Source: Lactobacillaceae bacterium UBA639 (GTDB taxonomy: Bacteria > Bacillota > Bacilli > Lactobacillales > Lactobacillaceae). Taken from it: 6,279 nucleotides of DNA. This document shows positions 1 through 6,186 of the stretch, piece by piece. Position 1 is the first letter of the stretch; every line of letters starts with the position of its first letter. The notes under the pieces were generated by a model. The model searched no databases and had not been told where the DNA came from. It saw nothing but the letters and a program-made list of their open reading frames with translations. The stretch covers positions 1-6,279 of the forward strand of contig DBOT01000078.1 of the NCBI GenBank assembly GCA_002299975.1. The letters run 5' to 3'. Made by a program: the position numbers and the translations under genes.

Positions 1-21
1 GTTTTCAAAGGTCTACCAAGT

Positions 22-49
22 TGTTAAACATAACTTCTTAAGTTTAACA
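22..49. repeat. Inverted repeat (28 bp)
   Basis: TGTTAAAC (22-29) mirrors GTTTAACA (42-49). After one mismatch (30/41) three more pairs follow (31-33 with 38-40), leaving a CTTC loop. Eleven of twelve positions pair. No T-run follows on either strand, so an operator or leader hairpin is more likely than a terminator. Confidence 0.6.
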
Positions 50-69
50 TTTCTTAATTTCAAAGTCAA
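41..69 (-). promoter_or_regulatory. Candidate leftward promoter P2
   Basis: On the minus strand TTGACT (64-69, 5 of 6) and TAAACT (41-46, 4 of 6) are 17 bases apart. The -35 lies between the arms of one inverted repeat (49-90) and the -10 lies within another (22-49). In AT-rich DNA such matches arise by chance, so this is tentative. Confidence 0.35.
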
Positions 70-90
70 GAACTTTTTTAATTAAGAAAT
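49..90. repeat. Inverted repeat with 11-bp perfect arms
   Basis: ATTTCTTAATT (49-59) and AATTAAGAAAT (80-90) are exact reverse complements. Between them AAAGT (62-66) pairs with ACTTT (72-76). The arms flank the -35 of candidate promoter P2, which would suit an operator. The AT-rich composition makes a chance origin possible. Confidence 0.5.
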
Positions 91-131
91 CAATTGATGT
101 GATCTCATATAACTCACGAGACAACTTTATT

Positions 132-160
132 ATGTTAACAAATCAATCAATCATTGTCAA
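132..160 (-). promoter_or_regulatory. Candidate leftward promoter P1
   Basis: On the minus strand a perfect TTGACA (155-160) and TAACAT (132-137, 4 of 6) are separated by exactly 17 bases. The spacer contains three AATC copies (141-152, plus-strand reading). It would start transcription near 125, heading out of the window's left edge. Confidence 0.5.
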
Positions 161-271
161 CAACTATTTTGAAGAAGTAATTGCTGAAGATTCTCAACAA
201 TCGCTGCTCCGTAACAGCAAGTAATAATATACCAACCTGTCGACAATTCGTCAATACCTTTTTTTAAAAAA

Positions 272-520
272 TCAGAAAGTATTCCGAAAGTCATAAAGAC
301 AATTGAATACTTCGATTGCCGCCAAGTCAAGATCATCAAAGCGGAAGCGTTCATGTGGTCGAAAGCGGACGTAAATAAACTCATCGCGATCACGAATATA
401 AGTTACCTCACACACCGGTATTCCGAACTGTTCAAATGTTCGCCGCTGTCGGTTTCCGGTATGGTCATTGCGCATTGCGTCTAATCGTCGAATAATCTGC
501 ACTAACTGTGAAGCAGCCAT
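272..520 (-). CDS. YkuJ family protein (DUF1797), function unknown
   Basis: An 82-residue cytoplasmic protein with no signal peptide or membrane segment. Its layout matches Bacillus subtilis YkuJ (about 79 residues, conserved, of unknown function). It opens with a helix SQLVQIIRRLDAM and continues with RRTFEQFGIPVCEVTYIRDRDEFIYVRF. It then reaches the family's closing block FRFDDLDLAAIEVFNCLYD. The last residues (FRNTF) extend slightly past where I recall YkuJ ending. The ATG has a strong ribosome binding site. A terminator isolates it from the operon on its right, so it is probably transcribed alone or by read-through. No clear terminator follows it. Family assignment is from recalled similarity; I offer no biochemical role. 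Confidence 0.85.
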   Translation of the reverse strand: MAASQLVQIIRRLDAMRNDHTGNRQRRTFEQFGIPVCEVTYIRDRDEFIYVRFRPHERFRFDDLDLAAIEVFNCLYDFRNTF

Positions 521-525
521 TACAA

Positions 526-533
526 CCTCTCCT
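526..533 (-). promoter_or_regulatory. Ribosome binding site of the YkuJ-family gene
   Basis: AGGAGAGG on the minus strand lies 5 bases before the ATG at 518-520. No convincing -35/-10 pair was found between this site and the terminator at 584-618; the best -35-like match is TTGGTC, with only weak -10 partners. Confidence 0.8.
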
Positions 534-583
534 CAAATCATTACTATGTTCTACCCTAACACGCTTCGACCAATTTGCCCATC

Positions 584-618
584 AAAAAAGTCGAAGCATT
601 CTTTTAGAACACTTCGAC
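584..618 (-). terminator. Rho-independent terminator of the glycolipid operon
   Basis: Just past the membrane protein's stop, the minus strand forms a 13-bp stem (618-606 with 602-590; two G-U pairs) with a 3-base loop, followed by six T's (589-584). It is a strong textbook terminator separating the operon from the small gene to the left. Confidence 0.95.
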
Positions 619-625
619 GACTGTT

Positions 626-1642
626 TTATTCCGTTTCAACTTTATCCGGTTTAATCATCAAGGCAATCATCCCTGCCACCATACCAAAGTAGTAAGTGAT
701 CAAGCGCCACAAAATCATCGCCAAGACCAACTTGGTATTGGAATGAACGAAGCTAGCAAATAGGACTGAGAAACTGTATTCGGCACCTCCAGCCCCACCA
801 GGAATAGGAAAAAGTGAAATGATCATAAAGATCAAAACATGGAGGCTTACCACCATGACAAAATTAATGTGGTGAATACCTAACGCCAACATGATGAAAT
901 ACGGAATCATGTAGTAAAAGAAGAGCTGGAGTAAGGTAACAATGCAGACGCGTCCCATCATTCGATACTCACTCTTCATCTTCAGACTCTCTTGATAAAA
1001 GGAATCAACCATCTCATTTAGGCGCATCTTCATCTTTTCATAGCGCGCTGGCTTAATAAAGATCGCCACTGGTCGAATCAAGAGGTTCATTGCCTTCTTC
1101 GTAAAGCGATACCAGTACATCACCATCAATAGACCGACAATTACTGCCAGGTGGATCAGGAAGCCCAACACAACGAGGATCGCCAATGCATGCAGTTTCT
1201 CCTCAATATAGTGAAAACCAATCATGAGGCTAATGATGAAGTTGATAACAATCATTGCTTGAAAAACCACAAACTTCATCAGCAGGACTGAGCTCGCTCG
1301 CCCACCGTCAACACCTGATTGCAGCATTGCCACCAATTGAGCGGGTTGTCCCCCTGTCGAAAATGGCGTAATCCCGTTAAAAAGTTGTTCAATTGGCGGG
1401 AGACGTAATGAATCTTTCCAGGTGAAATCACGGTGACGATCTTTCATAAAGATCTTCACCACTACCCCTTCCAGTCCCAGATAAAGACATATGCAGAGGA
1501 AAGCAACTAGCATCCATCCCCAGTTCAGGGTGTTGACCTCTTGAACCAACAGGCGGAGATTGACCGTCCGAAGAGAATAACCAATGATCCCCACCCCGAT
1601 TAACATCATCAGGATGAGAACTAACCAATTTCGTCTATTCAC
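626..1642 (-). CDS. Multi-pass membrane protein, flippase-like (LPG_synthase_TM / UPF0104 family)
   Basis: A 338-residue integral membrane protein of the family that includes the flippase domain of MprF. With the GTG start at 1642 the N-terminus is MNRRNWLVLILMMLIGVG, a short basic lead into the first membrane helix. Hydrophobic segments are seen at roughly 6-24, 41-63, 118-143, 151-177, 230-256, 259-281 and 301-330, plus a shorter one near 288-299. Family hallmarks are NGITPFSTGGQPAQ (89-102) and PIPGGAGGAEYSF (279-291). No soluble aminoacyl-transferase domain is attached, so it is not a full MprF. Its start overlaps the end of the lafB-like gene by 8 nt (GTGAATAG), implying coupled translation. 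The operon suggests a job in moving or handling the glycolipid made by its neighbours; that is inference. A longer version from ATG 1681 is possible but lacks a ribosome binding site. Confidence 0.88.
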   Translation of the reverse strand: MNRRNWLVLILMMLIGVGIIGYSLRTVNLRLLVQEVNTLNWGWMLVAFLCICLYLGLEGVVVKIFMKDRHRDFTWKDSLRLPPIEQLFNGITPFSTGGQPAQLVAMLQSGVDGGRASSVLLMKFVVFQAMIVINFIISLMIGFHYIEEKLHALAILVVLGFLIHLAVIVGLLMVMYWYRFTKKAMNLLIRPVAIFIKPARYEKMKMRLNEMVDSFYQESLKMKSEYRMMGRVCIVTLLQLFFYYMIPYFIMLALGIHHINFVMVVSLHVLIFMIISLFPIPGGAGGAEYSFSVLFASFVHSNTKLVLAMILWRLITYYFGMVAGMIALMIKPDKVETE

Positions 1643-2669
1643 GAGCCTGTTCCTCCTGTGCTTGTTGGCAGTAGAAATCATGCCAGACGTGCGCTAAGTG
1701 CTCCTTAGAGTAGCGCTGCGCAGCCAAATGGGCCTGATGCTGCCAATGGGCCAGTCGGGCTGGATCATTACGTAACAGCGTCAATTTCATCTGCATCTCG
1801 TCAAGATTTTCTGCTGGTTCATAATCACCATCGATAATTGAATGATAGAGGTCCAGGTCCCGCAACATTACTGCATTACCACAACTAAATGCCTCTAGGA
1901 CCGACATCGGAAACAGTTCGTTATATGACGGTAGCAAAAAGAGATCCGCCGCCCCGTTTAATTCAGCAATCTCGTCACGGGAGACGATCCCCGTGAAGCG
2001 CAGGTTAGCCGGTGGATTATCGACCACTTGCTTAAGCTCACGGTAACCATCCGTCAACCGACCAAAGGAAAAGCCCCCGGCCCAGACAAACTGCACATCC
2101 TCATTTTGCCGCGCTAGTTGAATGAAGTCTGGTACGCCCTTACGTTCCTGAACCTGTCCACTGCCAAAAACGACAAAACGATCCTGAGGCAAATGGTACT
2201 TGTCGCGCAGGGTCCGCTTCTCATCTGCCGTTACGGGGTGGAAGCGGTCACTGTCAACAAAATTAGGAATATAGCTGATCTTCTCACGCGGAATCCCGTA
2301 AGCCACTAGTTTATCGATAAACGAAGGGTTAACAACTACCAGGTGGTCCATTCGCTTATAGAAAGCGATGACGTACCGGTAGAAGATTCCCCGAAACGGT
2401 TGGGGAATCTTCAAACTCCCCTCTAGCGTTTCTGGTAAGAAATGAACGTAGCCAATCTTACGTCCCCGTTTAGCAGAAAAGGTTGAAAAATAAAACGGCA
2501 GATCGATCGTGTGATAGTGGCTAATCGTTGATGGTCGATACTTGTTGATCGCAATATCGAATTCATCCTGGAAATTGCTTTCCAGCAGGTGGACTAACTC
2601 CAAGTATGCACTGCCAACGCCTTGACCAGCGACCTTATCTGCTGATGAAAACATTGTAATCTTAAGCAT
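1635..2669 (-). CDS. lafB: GT4 glycosyltransferase, probable second enzyme of glycolipid synthesis (LafB-like)
   Basis: Probably adds the second sugar to monoglucosyl-diacylglycerol, as LafB/CpoA-type enzymes do; in relatives the product is a galactosyl-glucosyl lipid. The 344-residue product starts MLKITMFSSADKVAGQGVGSA, an N-terminus I associate with this group. The donor half holds GSGQVQERKG (169-178, Arg176/Lys177 for the nucleotide-sugar phosphates) and an EX7E motif at Glu251 and Glu259 (NELFPMSVLEA). The ATG is preceded by AAGGAG 5 bases upstream. It begins 13 nt after the lafA-like stop, and its last 8 nt overlap the start of the membrane protein gene. The tail (CQQAQEEQARE) is highly polar. 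Family membership is certain; the exact donor sugar cannot be read from sequence. Confidence 0.82.
   Translation of the reverse strand: MLKITMFSSADKVAGQGVGSAYLELVHLLESNFQDEFDIAINKYRPSTISHYHTIDLPFYFSTFSAKRGRKIGYVHFLPETLEGSLKIPQPFRGIFYRYVIAFYKRMDHLVVVNPSFIDKLVAYGIPREKISYIPNFVDSDRFHPVTADEKRTLRDKYHLPQDRFVVFGSGQVQERKGVPDFIQLARQNEDVQFVWAGGFSFGRLTDGYRELKQVVDNPPANLRFTGIVSRDEIAELNGAADLFLLPSYNELFPMSVLEAFSCGNAVMLRDLDLYHSIIDGDYEPAENLDEMQMKLTLLRNDPARLAHWQHQAHLAAQRYSKEHLAHVWHDFYCQQAQEEQARE
1651..1657 (-). promoter_or_regulatory. Ribosome binding site that fixes the GTG start of the membrane protein
   Basis: AGGAGGA on the minus strand, inside the end of the lafB-like gene, lies 8 bases before GTG at 1640-1642. 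The in-frame ATG at 1679-1681 has no such sequence upstream. Confidence 0.85.
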
Positions 2670-2682
2670 AAGAACTCCTTAA

Positions 2683-3879
2683 TCAATGAAACAACCGATG
2701 CCGTGATTTGGATACCTGCTTTGCCGCCAGTTTCTGCTGGCAGTCAGTGTAAAATTGCACCACCTGCTTAGCAAAAACCTCCGACGAGATCGAATGCAGC
2801 TTTGCCTGACGCCGAGCATGCGACTCCTGATCATTAGGGTGGTCAAGATAGTGCAATACCCCATTTACCAGGTCACTCTGCTGCTGGAAGCTAATTCCAA
2901 TTGCCGGATCATCAATCAGCTCATCAGTATACTTGCTCCGCATTACCACAATCGGTAAGTCAGATGCCAAAGCCTCATCATAGGTCAAACCTTGCGACTC
3001 CGAATCAGATGCTGATACAAAGACGTCGGCCATCTGGTAGTAGTGATAGACCTCGCTATTGTTCACTTCACCGGCAAACTGAATGTGGTCGGTCAAGCCC
3101 AGCTGGCGAGCCTGCCGTTCCAGAGACTGCCTTGCCGGCCCCGCCCCCACAATGAGCAACTGGGCTGTAGGACGCTTACTAAGAATGTCAGGCATTGCCG
3201 AAATCAAGGCATTGATATTCTTCTCGTAAGCTAGTCGGCTCAGTGAAAGAAGGACTGGGGTATCGTCAGCGTAACCATAACGCTGCCGCAATGCGTGTAC
3301 CTGAGCAGCGGAATCCCGTTGCCGATATACCCGCAGGTTAATACCAGTGGGAATCACCCGAATTGGCGCCGTCACATGATAGCTTCGCATGGTGTCAAGG
3401 ACCCGATCACTGGGGGCAATTACCCCATCGATGCTCTTCATATAGAGGTGAACGAAAGTCGCAACGTTATGCGGTTTAACAATGTGTCCGTTGGCAATGT
3501 AGTGCAGGTAGTCCTGATACATCGTGTGGTAGGTATGCAAGCACGGGATCTTCAGTTCGCGCGCTACAAGCTTCCCCATCATCCCCAGAGCAAACTCAGT
3601 CTGGTTATGGACAATGTCTAGGTGAAACTTCTTGGCTAACCGTACCGCACGAAAGGCGCCGCGAACAGCAATCCGGCGTTCCTTAAACGAGACAAAGGGG
3701 ATGCTAGGAAAACGGTAGACTCCCGCCTCAACATCGTCGTGCTTTGCCTGGGGATCAGTGGTCGTAAAGATGTAGACGTGGTGTCCCTGGGCAATCAGTT
3801 CGTCACGAAGGGTTTTAATCGAGGTCGCAACACCACTGACTTGTGGAAAATATGTATCTGTAAAGAGACCGATATTCAA
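2683..3879 (-). CDS. lafA: GT4 glycosyltransferase, probable diacylglycerol glucosyltransferase (LafA-like)
   Basis: Probably transfers glucose from UDP-glucose to diacylglycerol at the inner face of the membrane. This makes the monoglucosyl-diacylglycerol that leads to the lipoteichoic acid anchor. The 398-residue product begins at a TTG codon with a strong ribosome binding site and reads MNIGLFTDTYFPQVSGVATSI, an N-terminus typical of Firmicutes glycolipid synthases. It has the GT-B layout: an N-terminal acceptor half, then a donor half with SRLAYEKN (214-221, conserved Lys220) and the retaining-GT4 EX7E motif (Glu294 and Glu302 in SESQGLTYDE). The C-terminus is basic (KSRHRLFH), which fits membrane association. 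It is the first gene of a three-gene operon. The GT4 assignment is firm; the sugar and acceptor are inferred from similarity to LafA-type proteins and from the neighbours. Confidence 0.85.
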   Translation of the reverse strand: MNIGLFTDTYFPQVSGVATSIKTLRDELIAQGHHVYIFTTTDPQAKHDDVEAGVYRFPSIPFVSFKERRIAVRGAFRAVRLAKKFHLDIVHNQTEFALGMMGKLVARELKIPCLHTYHTMYQDYLHYIANGHIVKPHNVATFVHLYMKSIDGVIAPSDRVLDTMRSYHVTAPIRVIPTGINLRVYRQRDSAAQVHALRQRYGYADDTPVLLSLSRLAYEKNINALISAMPDILSKRPTAQLLIVGAGPARQSLERQARQLGLTDHIQFAGEVNNSEVYHYYQMADVFVSASDSESQGLTYDEALASDLPIVVMRSKYTDELIDDPAIGISFQQQSDLVNGVLHYLDHPNDQESHARRQAKLHSISSEVFAKQVVQFYTDCQQKLAAKQVSKSRHRLFH

Positions 3880-3887
3880 ACTAGTTG

Positions 3888-3895
3888 CTCCTTTT
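3888..3895 (-). promoter_or_regulatory. Ribosome binding site that fixes a TTG start
   Basis: AAAAGGAG on the minus strand sits 8 bases before TTG at 3877-3879. No in-frame ATG or GTG lies at a suitable distance, and the TTG gives the family's typical N-terminus, so TTG is taken as the start. Confidence 0.85.
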
Positions 3896-3919
3896 AATCG
3901 TATTTAACCATAATACTTT

Positions 3920-3925
3920 ATTATA
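3920..3925 (-). promoter_or_regulatory. Likely -10 element of the glycolipid operon promoter
   Basis: A perfect TATAAT on the minus strand lies about 40 bases before the lafA-like start and downstream of the ptsI terminator. No good -35 is seen at 16-18 bases upstream; the region there is T-rich (TCATTTTT), so the promoter may be weak or activator-dependent. Predicted leader is about 30-35 nt. Confidence 0.6.
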
Positions 3926-4000
3926 CTCGAATGTTTGCCAAAAATGACATTTCATTCCATTCTATGATTAATTAGCGCCACTGACAAGTTTCCGGGCAAA

Positions 4001-4041
4001 CAAAAACAGTGGGTAAAAGCCAGCACGCTTTCACTCACTGT
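4001..4041 (-). terminator. Rho-independent terminator of ptsHI
   Basis: Seven bases past the ptsI stop, the minus strand forms a 15-bp stem (4041-4027 with 4020-4006). It has one A-C mismatch and one G-U pair, a 6-base loop (4021-4026), and is followed by TTTTG and more T's. It separates ptsHI from the glycolipid operon. Confidence 0.9.
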
Positions 4042-4047
4042 TAATGA

Positions 4048-5778
4048 TTAAGATTTTCGTAACATCGGTACATATTCCTTCACTAGCATCTCGACCTCAC
4101 GAGCGCTGCGCGCAGCTAGGGCTCGATGAACGAGGGGCTGGAGCTGTCGATTGTTCAGGTGACTAATCAGGGAACGAATCGGTAGGATTTGATTACTATT
4201 CATTGAAAATTCATCCAAGCCCATCGCCGTTAGGAGCGGAGTTGCCAGCGGATTACCGGCCATCTCCCCGCACATGCCAACCCATTTACCCTCGGCATGA
4301 GCAGCATCAATTACCCGTTTCACCAGCCGGAGGACCGCCGGATGAAGTTCCTGATACAAGTAGGAAACCCGGGAGTTCCCCCGGTCAGCCGCGAATAGGT
4401 ACTGAATCAAGTCATTACTCCCGATACTAAAGAAGTCGACGTCTGGGGCAAAGACATCCGCCATGACCGCTGCCGATGGTACCTCGAGCATCATCCCAAC
4501 TTCGATGTTATCGGCTACCGCCACGCCGGCCCGGCTCAACTTTCGCCTCTCATCATCCAGCATCTCCCGTGCCTGTGAAAACTCTTCGGGGGTGGCAATC
4601 ATCGGGAACATAATGGCTAACCGGCCATAGACCGACGCCCGCAACAGAGCCCGGAGCTGGGGACGCAGGATTGTCGGCTCAGCCAGCCCAATCCGGATTG
4701 CCCGAAAGCCCAGGTAAGGATTCTCTTCCCGGGGTAGCTTAAGCATCCCCAGCCGCTTATCACCGCCAATGTCGAGTGTCCGGGCCACTACCCGTTGCTG
4801 GTCCATGCCACTGACAAACTGCCGGTAAGCCTTAAACTGGTCTTCCTCACTCGGCAATTCGGTCTGGTCCATGTACAGGAATTCGGTCCGCAAAAGGCCA
4901 ATCCCCTCGGCGCCGTGGTCACGAGCAACCGTAATATCACTCAGTGCCCCGACGTTGGCAGCGACCTCGTATTTACGTCCATCCTGACTGGCCGTATGCT
5001 GATCACGAAGGGCACCCCAAGCCTGCTGTTCGCGGGCAAACTCCCCCGCCAACAACCGGTAGTGTTCCAGTTGTTGCTCGGTTGGATTAACAATCACCTT
5101 ACCATGAATACCGTCAACCACCAGCAGGTCACCATCCTTAATCTTCTTGGTAGCCGTGTTGGTACCGACCACCACGGGTAAGGCCAGAGTCTTGGACATG
5201 ATTGAGAAGTGGGAGGTCCGACCTCCGTAGTCAGTCACCAACCCGGCCACGTAACGCCGGTCAAGTTGGGCCATATCAGTCGGGGTAATGTTAGGCGCCA
5301 CCATAATTGCCCGGTGGTCCAGGGCCGCGGGATCAGGAAGCTTAACCCCTAGCAAATGACTGATAATACGCTTATAGACGTCACGGACAGCCAAGGTTCG
5401 TGAATTTAGGTAATCATTATCATTCTGCTCAAAAAGCGCCAGATAGTGATCAGTTGCCAGCTTGACCGCCCACTCTGCCGTATAAGAATGTTTATCAATT
5501 AAACGCTCAATTGTTGTTAGGAGGACGGGATCATCCACCATTGTCAGCTGGGCATCCACCACCGCAGCCGCCTGGTGACCAAGGTCCTGATGGGCCCGCT
5601 GCCGGATAGCCTTTAATTCTTTGGTGGTTAAAGCAAAAGAATCACGAAGCCGAGCGACTTCATGATTCTTATCAGCGATATGCTGTTTCTTAATGGATAG
5701 ATCTGGCCCTACTAATAGGTAGGCAGGTGCAATGGCGATCCCACTACTCGCTGCCAACCCATCTAGCAGTAAAGACAT
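4048..5778 (-). CDS. ptsI: PTS Enzyme I (phosphoenolpyruvate-protein phosphotransferase)
   Basis: Enzyme I autophosphorylates with phosphoenolpyruvate and phosphorylates HPr at His15, starting the PTS relay in the cytoplasm. The 576 residues match the family's usual length. The N-terminal HPr-binding helical region covers roughly residues 30-145. The swivelling phosphohistidine domain contains GGRTSHFSIMSKTLALP with the catalytic His190. The C-terminal PEP-binding barrel shows GIGLLRTEFLYMD (292-304), DIGGDK (336-341), NPYLGFRAIR (353-362), EVGMMLEVPSA (426-436), the signature SIGSNDLIQYLFAADRGN (451-468) and GMCGEMAGNP (501-510) with the conserved Cys503. No key residue is missing. The start ATG overlaps the ptsH stop as TAATG; a GGAAGG stretch within the end of ptsH can serve as ribosome binding site. 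A terminator follows directly, so ptsHI is a two-gene unit. Confidence 0.98.
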   Translation of the reverse strand: MSLLLDGLAASSGIAIAPAYLLVGPDLSIKKQHIADKNHEVARLRDSFALTTKELKAIRQRAHQDLGHQAAAVVDAQLTMVDDPVLLTTIERLIDKHSYTAEWAVKLATDHYLALFEQNDNDYLNSRTLAVRDVYKRIISHLLGVKLPDPAALDHRAIMVAPNITPTDMAQLDRRYVAGLVTDYGGRTSHFSIMSKTLALPVVVGTNTATKKIKDGDLLVVDGIHGKVIVNPTEQQLEHYRLLAGEFAREQQAWGALRDQHTASQDGRKYEVAANVGALSDITVARDHGAEGIGLLRTEFLYMDQTELPSEEDQFKAYRQFVSGMDQQRVVARTLDIGGDKRLGMLKLPREENPYLGFRAIRIGLAEPTILRPQLRALLRASVYGRLAIMFPMIATPEEFSQAREMLDDERRKLSRAGVAVADNIEVGMMLEVPSAAVMADVFAPDVDFFSIGSNDLIQYLFAADRGNSRVSYLYQELHPAVLRLVKRVIDAAHAEGKWVGMCGEMAGNPLATPLLTAMGLDEFSMNSNQILPIRSLISHLNNRQLQPLVHRALAARSAREVEMLVKEYVPMLRKS

Positions 5779-6044
5779 TAGTCAGTCAATCCTTCCTTCT
5801 TCATCGTTTCAGCAACGGCATCTAAGGCTTCTTTTTCGTCTTCACCATTAGCCGTGATGGTAACGTCGGCGTTTTGACCAACACCAAGTGACATAACACC
5901 CATGATAGACTTCAAGTTAACACTCTTGCCCTCGTATGACAGGGTTACATCTGAGTTGTACTTGGATGCAGTTTGTACCAAAATCGTTGCTGGACGTGCG
6001 TGAATACCAGTCTCAGCAGTAATTGTAAAGTCACGTTTTTCCAT
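5778..6044 (-). CDS. ptsH: Phosphocarrier protein HPr
   Basis: HPr is the small cytoplasmic phosphocarrier of the PEP:sugar phosphotransferase system. It takes a phosphoryl group from Enzyme I and passes it to sugar-specific EIIA domains. The 88-residue product has the usual family length. The active-site block GIHARPA has the phospho-acceptor at His15 with Arg17 beside it. The regulatory block [11 protein letters not shown] places Ser46 exactly where HPr kinase/phosphorylase acts in Firmicutes, so the protein should also serve as CcpA corepressor. The ATG start has a good ribosome binding site and gives the expected MEKRDFTI N-terminus. Its TAA stop shares one base with the ATG of ptsI, implying a single transcript and coupled translation. 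Identification is secure. Confidence 0.98.
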   Translation of the reverse strand: MEKRDFTITAETGIHARPATILVQTASKYNSDVTLSYEGKSVNLKSIMGVMSLGVGQNADVTITANGEDEKEALDAVAETMKKEGLTD

Positions 6045-6054
6045 ACTTAATCAG

Positions 6055-6062
6055 TCTCCTTC
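6055..6062 (-). promoter_or_regulatory. Ribosome binding site of ptsH
   Basis: The minus strand reads GAAGGAGA, about 10 bases before the ATG at 6042-6044. This supports that ATG as the ptsH start. Confidence 0.75.
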
Positions 6063-6090
6063 GAGCAGATTTACTTAATTATCAGCGGCC

Positions 6091-6110
6091 ATACACCTCT
6101 GATACACCTC
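6091..6110. repeat. 9-bp direct repeat in the ptsH leader
   Basis: ATACACCTC occurs at 6091-6099 and again at 6102-6110 (plus-strand reading), one helical turn (11 bp) apart. On the transcript this gives two GAGGTGTAT copies shortly after the predicted transcription start of ptsHI. Both contain a purine-rich GAGGTG that could act as a weak ribosome-binding or protein-binding motif. Function is not known. Confidence 0.5.
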
Positions 6111-6119
6111 GATACGTAT

Positions 6120-6148
6120 ATTTTAGCAATTGTAAGCGTTAAATACAA
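6120..6148 (-). promoter_or_regulatory. Probable promoter of ptsHI
   Basis: On the minus strand a TAAAAT -10 (6120-6125, 5 of 6 to consensus) is directly preceded by TGC (6126-6128), giving an extended -10. A weak -35, TTGTAT (6143-6148), lies 17 bases upstream. The extended -10 can compensate for the poor -35. Transcription would begin near 6113, leaving a leader of roughly 70 nt before the ptsH start. Confidence 0.6.
6131..6144 (+). promoter_or_regulatory. Candidate catabolite-responsive element (cre) in the ptsHI promoter
   Basis: TGTAAGCGTTAAAT matches 9 of the 11 defined positions of the CcpA cre consensus TGWAANCGNTNWCA; only the last two bases differ. It fills the spacer between the -35 and -10 of the ptsHI promoter, centred near -25. 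A protein bound there would be expected to block RNA polymerase. CcpA control of ptsHI is known in related lactic acid bacteria; its action here is inferred. Confidence 0.45.
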
Positions 6149-6186
6149 GATCACGGAAAATTTAACTCGACCTTTTAGCGAATTCA

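Larger units (their letters stand above)
1..271. other. AT-rich intergenic region, probably the control region of an unseen leftward gene
   Basis: No convincing gene lies here. An open frame entering from within the YkuJ-family gene runs to about 157 but is a shadow of that gene with no ribosome binding site. The left part (1-160) is strongly AT-rich and holds two leftward promoter-like sequences and two inverted repeats, listed separately. The stretch from 161 to 271 has only weak dyads and nothing I can name. Confidence 0.6.

Noticed and set aside
60..79. Small AAAGT/ACTTT hairpin followed by T's as a plus-strand terminator
   Set aside because: The stem is only 5 bp and AT-rich, and no plus-strand gene ends nearby in the visible sequence.
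181..220. TTGCTG (181-186) and CAGCAA (215-220) as a terminator for the YkuJ-family gene
   Set aside because: The arms are only 6 bp with a 28-base gap and no T-run follows on the minus strand; it is too weak to call.
157..393. 78-codon minus-strand open frame overlapping the YkuJ-family gene
   Set aside because: It overlaps most of its length with the better-supported YkuJ frame, has no ribosome binding site and shows no family resemblance; it is a shadow frame.
3295..3621. 108-codon plus-strand frame opposite the lafA-like gene
   Set aside because: It lies antisense to a clearly coding GT4 gene, has no recognisable motif and is explained by the codon structure of the other strand.
4795..5181. 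128-codon plus-strand frame opposite ptsI
   Set aside because: It is antisense to the highly conserved ptsI and has no independent evidence of being coded.
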